64,000 nt of DNA from Parafrankia irregularis (GTDB lineage Bacteria; Actinomycetota; Actinomycetes; Frankiales; Frankiaceae). Shown here piece by piece: positions 60,338 to 64,000 of this stretch. The notes below the pieces were generated by a model. That model did no database searches. It saw only the letters and a program-made list of their open reading frames with translations, and had not been told where the DNA came from. The DNA lies in the NCBI RefSeq assembly GCF_001536285.1, contig NZ_FAOZ01000020.1, positions 62,001 through 126,000 of the forward strand. Direction: 5' to 3'. The position numbers and the translations under genes were made by a program. Numbering within the stretch: the stretch's first letter is position 1; every line of letters begins with the position of its first letter.

Positions 60338-62457
60338 CCATCGCGAAGCGGACGGTCGCCGACAGGACCGCCGAGGCCCCCGATCCCGGCCCGATCCGCC
60401 CAGACCCGGCAAGCCCCGGTGTATCCGGGGCCGGCACCGCAGCCGCGGCCCCGGCAGACACGGGCCCGGCCGGTGCCGCGGCGGACGAGGCGGACGAGGT
60501 CGTGACCGAGGTCCTGCTCCGGTGCTGGTTGAGGGAGGTCGGCGCCGAGGCGGGAACGCCGACCGGCCCGGCGCTCCGGCTGCCGCTGCCCGCGACCGGC
60601 CTGGCACTGGACCTCGACATCACCTACCGGTCTCCGACCGGCTGGCACCGCTTCGGCCCGCCGCGTCTGCACGGCACGCCGATCGACGCGGGCCGGCCCG
60701 ACGCGGGGCTGCTCGACGCTGGCCTGCTCGCCGCGCTCCTGACCCGAGAAGTGGCCGCCGGTGCGGCACTGCCCCCCGGCACCGCGCGCGGGGCTCTGGC
60801 GCGCATCCTCGACTCGGCGGAGTGGATCACCCGGATCGTCGCCTTCCGTCGCGGTGAGCCCGCCGCCGCGTCGGCGGCAAGTGCGTCGGCGGCAAGTGCG
60901 TCGGCGCCCGGCGAGCCCGCGGATCGGTCGGCCCGCGAGCCCGCCCGCGTGCCGGCCGGGGACGCCGCGAACCGCGCGCCGTTCCTCGTGGCCGAACGTG
61001 CTCTGATCACCGGTCACCCGTTTCACCCGGCCGCGAAGAACCGGGGGGAGGCCTCGGCCGCCGAGACGGCGCGGTACTCGCCCGAGCTGCATGGGGCGTT
61101 CCGGCTGCACTGGTTCGCGGCGCATCCGGGCATCGTCCGCCACGGCGGACCCGACCCGGCCCGAACGCTCGCGTCGCTGCGGGCCGAGGCCGGGACGGAA
61201 ACCGGGAACGGAAACGGGAACGAGACCGGGAAGGGGACGGGTACCGGCCCGGTGGCACCGCCGGGTTACCTGCTGCTGCCCGCCCATCCCTGGCAGGCGC
61301 GCACCGTCGGCGACCGCCCGGAGCTCGCCCGGCTGCTCGACGACGGACGGCTGGTGGATCTCGGTCCGTCCGGGCCGCCCTGGTTCCCCACATCGTCGCT
61401 GCGCACGGTGTGGCGGCCGGACGCGCCGGTCATGCTCAAGCTCTCCCTCGGTATGCGGATCACCAACTCCCGCCGGGAGCTGCACACCGACGAGCTCGCC
61501 CTCGGCGCGGAGATGGCCCGGTACGCCCGGCTGGCCCTGGACGAATGGCTTGGCCGCCACCATCCGGACTTCCGGCTCCTTTCCGAGCCGTCGTGGGCCG
61601 CGGTGCTGCCCGGTGGGCTGGAGTGCGCGCTGCGGACCAACCCGTTCGGGGCCGGGGACCGGGCGGTGTGCGCCGCCGCGCTGATCGCCGACCGCCCCGA
61701 CCTCGCCTCCGGGGCGCCCGACCGGTCACGGCGGTCGATGCTCGCCGAGATCATCACAAGCCTCACCCGCCGCGGAACGGCCGCGACCCGCCCGGCGGCA
61801 GCCGGCTCGGCTGTGACCCTCCCGGCGGCGGCCGGCTCGGCGCAGACCGGCTCGGCGGCGGCCAGCCACGTGGCGACCACGACAGTGGCGGGCGAGTGGT
61901 ACGGCCAGTACCTGCGGGTACTCATCCTGCCCGTGCTCGACCTTTACCTGCGCCGTGGCGTCGGCCTCGAGGCCCATCTGCAGAACACCGTCGTCACACT
62001 TGACGACCAGGGCTGGCCGGTCACCGGATGGTTCCGGGACAGCCAGGGCTACTACCTGGCCGCCTCCCGCGCCGAGGCAGCGCGGCACGAGGTTCCCGGC
62101 CTCGGGGACGGGCTGCCCGCAGTCTTCGACGACGCGCTGGTCGAGCAGCGCCTCATTTACTACACGGTGGTGAACAACGCCCTCGCCGTCATCGGCGCGC
62201 TCGGCGCCGCCGGGATCGCGGACGAACGGGTACTGCTCGCACAGCTGCGTGCGGAACTGGTCCGTGCCCGCTGCGGCCCGGGCGGGCGGGCGCGGCGGGG
62301 CCGGGCGCTGCTGAACCGCCTGCTGGATGCCCCGACCCTGCCCTGCAAGGCGAACCTGCGCACCTGCGTCGACGGCCGCGACGAGCTGGTCGGCCCCGTG
62401 ACCTCCCAGTCGATCTACGTGGAGATCCCCAATCCAATCGTGGAGGTCCGTCCCTGA
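60334..62457 (+). CDS. NIS siderophore synthetase (IucA/IucC family)
   Basis: 707 aa, TTG start in the TTGA overlap. Motifs: GHPFHPAAKNRGE, LLLPAHPWQ, KLSLGMRITNSRREL and GLEAHLQNTVV. These synthetases adenylate a citrate carboxylate and condense it with an amine or hydroxylamine (RhbC-like step). Three Ala/Gly/Thr-rich insertions (about 170-205, 290-310, 480-510) enlarge it beyond the usual 600 aa. A FhuF-like C-terminal region (LRTCVDGRDELVGPVTSQS) ends the protein. Confidence 0.93.
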   Translation: MTIAKRTVADRTAEAPDPGPIRPDPASPGVSGAGTAAAAPADTGPAGAAADEADEVVTEVLLRCWLREVGAEAGTPTGPALRLPLPATGLALDLDITYRSPTGWHRFGPPRLHGTPIDAGRPDAGLLDAGLLAALLTREVAAGAALPPGTARGALARILDSAEWITRIVAFRRGEPAAASAASASAASASAPGEPADRSAREPARVPAGDAANRAPFLVAERALITGHPFHPAAKNRGEASAAETARYSPELHGAFRLHWFAAHPGIVRHGGPDPARTLASLRAEAGTETGNGNGNETGKGTGTGPVAPPGYLLLPAHPWQARTVGDRPELARLLDDGRLVDLGPSGPPWFPTSSLRTVWRPDAPVMLKLSLGMRITNSRRELHTDELALGAEMARYARLALDEWLGRHHPDFRLLSEPSWAAVLPGGLECALRTNPFGAGDRAVCAAALIADRPDLASGAPDRSRRSMLAEIITSLTRRGTAATRPAAAGSAVTLPAAAGSAQTGSAAASHVATTTVAGEWYGQYLRVLILPVLDLYLRRGVGLEAHLQNTVVTLDDQGWPVTGWFRDSQGYYLAASRAEAARHEVPGLGDGLPAVFDDALVEQRLIYYTVVNNALAVIGALGAAGIADERVLLAQLRAELVRARCGPGGRARRGRALLNRLLDAPTLPCKANLRTCVDGRDELVGPVTSQSIYVEIPNPIVEVRP

Positions 62458-63884
62458 TGTCACCCTCCGCCACGGCCCCCGAGCCGTTCGACCTGCTCGG
62501 GGTGGGACTCGGCCCGTTCAACCTGTCGCTGGCGGCGCTCGCCGACGGCGTGCCGGGCGTGCGGGCCGTCTTCCTGGAGCAGCAGGACGCCTTTCACTGG
62601 CATCCGGGGCTGCTGCTGGACGGGACGACGTTGCAGGTTCCCTTCCTCGCCGACCTGGTGACCCTGATCGACCCGACCAGCCGGTGGTCGTTCCTGTCCT
62701 ACCTGCGCGAACACGACCGCCTGTTCCGTTTCTACTTCTACGAGCGGTTCCACCTGCCGCGGCGTGAGTACGACGACTACTGCCGGTGGGTCGCGCAGTC
62801 GCTCGGGTCCACCCGGTTCGGGACGCGGGTCGATGCGGTGCGCTGGCGGCCGGGCAGCGAGCTGTTCGAGGTGACGGTCAGCGGCCCGGACGAGTCCGCA
62901 CCCCGCGTGCTCACCGCCCGCAACCTCGTGCTCGGCCTCGGCACCGAGCCGGTCGTCCCGCCGGCCTTTGCCGGCGTGCGCGGCCGGCGGGTGTTCCACT
63001 CGGCCGACTTCCGCGGGCAACGCGACCAGCTGGCCGGGGCCCGGCATGTCACGGTCGTCGGTTCCGGGCAGTCCGGCGCCGAGGTGTTCGCGGAGCTGCT
63101 GCGCGCCCAGCCCTCGACCGGGCAGTCGCTGGCCTGGATCACCCGCACCCCCGCGTTCGCGCCGATGGAGTACTCCAAGCTGGGCCTGGAACAGTTCACC
63201 CCGGACTACGTGCGCTACTTCCACGGGCTCGACCAGCCGACGAAGGACGCCACCGTGCCCGGCCAGTGGCAGCTCTACAAGGGCATCGACGCGCAGACCA
63301 TCGGCGAGATCTACGACCTGCTCTACGAGCGCAGCATCGGCGGCACCGACGCGGACGCACTGCTGCTGCCGAACGTGTCCGTGGAGGCGGTGAGCCAGCC
63401 CGGCGCGGATCACGCGCACGCCCTGCGCCTGCGGTGCCGGCACCGCGCCCAGCACCGCGAGTTCACTGTTGACACCGACGCGGTCGTCCTCGCCACCGGC
63501 TACGCACCACGCCGGCCGACGCTGCTCGACCCGGTCGGCGGGCTGCTGCACCTCGACCCCGGCGGCCGCTTCCGGGTGGACGACCGGTACCGCCTCGCGA
63601 CCGCGGCCGAGGTCACGGGACGGATCTACGTCCAGAACGCCGAGCTGCACACGCACGGGGTGGGCGCGCCCGATCTGGGGCTGGGCGCCTGGCGGGCCGC
63701 GGTGATCCTCGACGACCTGACCGACGGGCGGGCGCACCGGCTGCCTCCACCCACCGCCTTCACCACGTTCGGCGCTCCCGAGCCACCGCGAGCCGCCGTG
63801 CCGGACGGGGCGACCGGGGGTGCGGTTCCCGCCCAGCCCGTCCAGCCCGCCGAGGCCACCGAGGCCGGCGGAGCGGGCCGGTGA
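62457..63884 (+). CDS. L-lysine/ornithine N-monooxygenase-like (IucD/RhbE) amine N-hydroxylase
   Basis: 475 aa from the ATG at 62457 (TGATG overlap with the previous gene). FAD site LLGVGLGPFNLSLAALA, the QDAFHWHPGLLLDG segment, DLVTLIDPTSRWSFLSYLRE, NADPH site VTVVGSGQSGAEVF and the family LATGYAPRRP motif are all present. In this pathway it would hydroxylate the free amine of a 1,3-diaminopropane unit to prepare the hydroxamate. GTGA coupling to the next gene. Confidence 0.93.
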   Translation: MSPSATAPEPFDLLGVGLGPFNLSLAALADGVPGVRAVFLEQQDAFHWHPGLLLDGTTLQVPFLADLVTLIDPTSRWSFLSYLREHDRLFRFYFYERFHLPRREYDDYCRWVAQSLGSTRFGTRVDAVRWRPGSELFEVTVSGPDESAPRVLTARNLVLGLGTEPVVPPAFAGVRGRRVFHSADFRGQRDQLAGARHVTVVGSGQSGAEVFAELLRAQPSTGQSLAWITRTPAFAPMEYSKLGLEQFTPDYVRYFHGLDQPTKDATVPGQWQLYKGIDAQTIGEIYDLLYERSIGGTDADALLLPNVSVEAVSQPGADHAHALRLRCRHRAQHREFTVDTDAVVLATGYAPRRPTLLDPVGGLLHLDPGGRFRVDDRYRLATAAEVTGRIYVQNAELHTHGVGAPDLGLGAWRAAVILDDLTDGRAHRLPPPTAFTTFGAPEPPRAAVPDGATGGAVPAQPVQPAEATEAGGAGR

Positions 63885-64000
63885 CGGGCCCGGAGCAGGT
63901 CGAGCCGACGCAGGCCGAGCTGTGGCGCACCGCGGGCCGCGCGCTGCTGTCCCGGCTGATCGCCGAGCTGGCCTACGAGGAACTGCTCGTCCCCACCACA
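63881..64000 (+). CDS. second IucA/IucC synthetase, cut by window end
   Basis: Starts at a GTG overlapping the hydroxylase stop (GTGA) and stays open to the end of the window (40 residues). QAELWRTAGRALLSRLIAEL and AYEELLVP match the N-terminus of IucA/IucC proteins. Rhizobactin-type clusters carry two such synthetases (RhbC and RhbF), so a second one here is expected. Only the first 40 residues are visible. Confidence 0.75.
   Translation, partial: MTGPEQVEPTQAELWRTAGRALLSRLIAELAYEELLVPTT

Overview
The window is a very GC-rich stretch (roughly 72-73 %, strong G/C third-position bias) of an actinomycete chromosome. The alanine/proline-rich linkers, the many GTG/TTG starts, the SepX/GlpR-type protein, the ECF sigma plus CU044_5270-type pair and the low-complexity insertions inside enzymes point to a Frankia-like actinobacterium. 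The genus is an inference from overall character, not from a marker gene.

Region by region. 1-8.75 kb, all on the minus strand: a taurine/alkanesulfonate block (tauD, ssuA, ssuC, ssuB) with a ROK regulator upstream, then a DUF4232 lipoprotein, a WS/DGAT-like acyltransferase and a secreted esterase cut by the window start. 9-12.4 kb: AraC and TetR regulators and a membrane glycosyltransferase-like protein. 12.7-15.5 kb: a Tat-exported PhoD phosphatase and a secreted repeat protein, 11 bp apart. 15.6-20.2 kb: a divergent LysR/MFS-exporter pair with a palindrome between them, then a PASTA Ser/Thr kinase. 20.5-28.2 kb: mixed metabolism (VOC protein, acyl-CoA ligase, FetB-like permease, D-threonine aldolase-like enzyme, GNAT), an ECF sigma/anti-sigma-like pair and tRNA-Ala(CGC).

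29.7-38.5 kb is a conserved actinobacterial housekeeping block: sepX/glpR, rimJ-like, mog, moaC, moeA/glp, galU, then divergently 5-formyl-THF cyclo-ligase and fmdB. The MoeA-like protein and the SepX/GlpR-like membrane protein are homologues of a known cell-division partner pair (Glp/GlpR in corynebacteria; SepX in Streptomyces).

38.5-41 kb is gene-poor, with palindromes, tandem repeats and a small cassette: an HTH protein facing two short ORFs, one only 48 aa with a near-perfect ribosome binding site. 41-42.8 kb holds a STAS protein, CsoR and an AlkB-type dioxygenase. 42.8-55.4 kb is a signalling cluster: a WD40-fused protein kinase with a degenerate catalytic loop, a response regulator, a 1422-aa soluble hybrid histidine kinase built from about a dozen HAMP repeats, a HATPase-GAF-PP2C phosphatase and an RsbW-like kinase.

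55.4-64 kb is an NRPS-independent siderophore locus. A divergent PLP decarboxylase faces a translationally coupled operon encoding a diaminobutyrate aminotransferase, a diaminobutyrate decarboxylase, an IucA/IucC synthetase, an amine N-hydroxylase and a second synthetase cut by the window end. A 15/19 match to the IdeR/DmdR iron box lies just upstream. The logic is that of rhizobactin-1021/schizokinen-type citrate-1,3-diaminopropane hydroxamates, but the acetyltransferase is not in the window and the extra decarboxylase may change the product.
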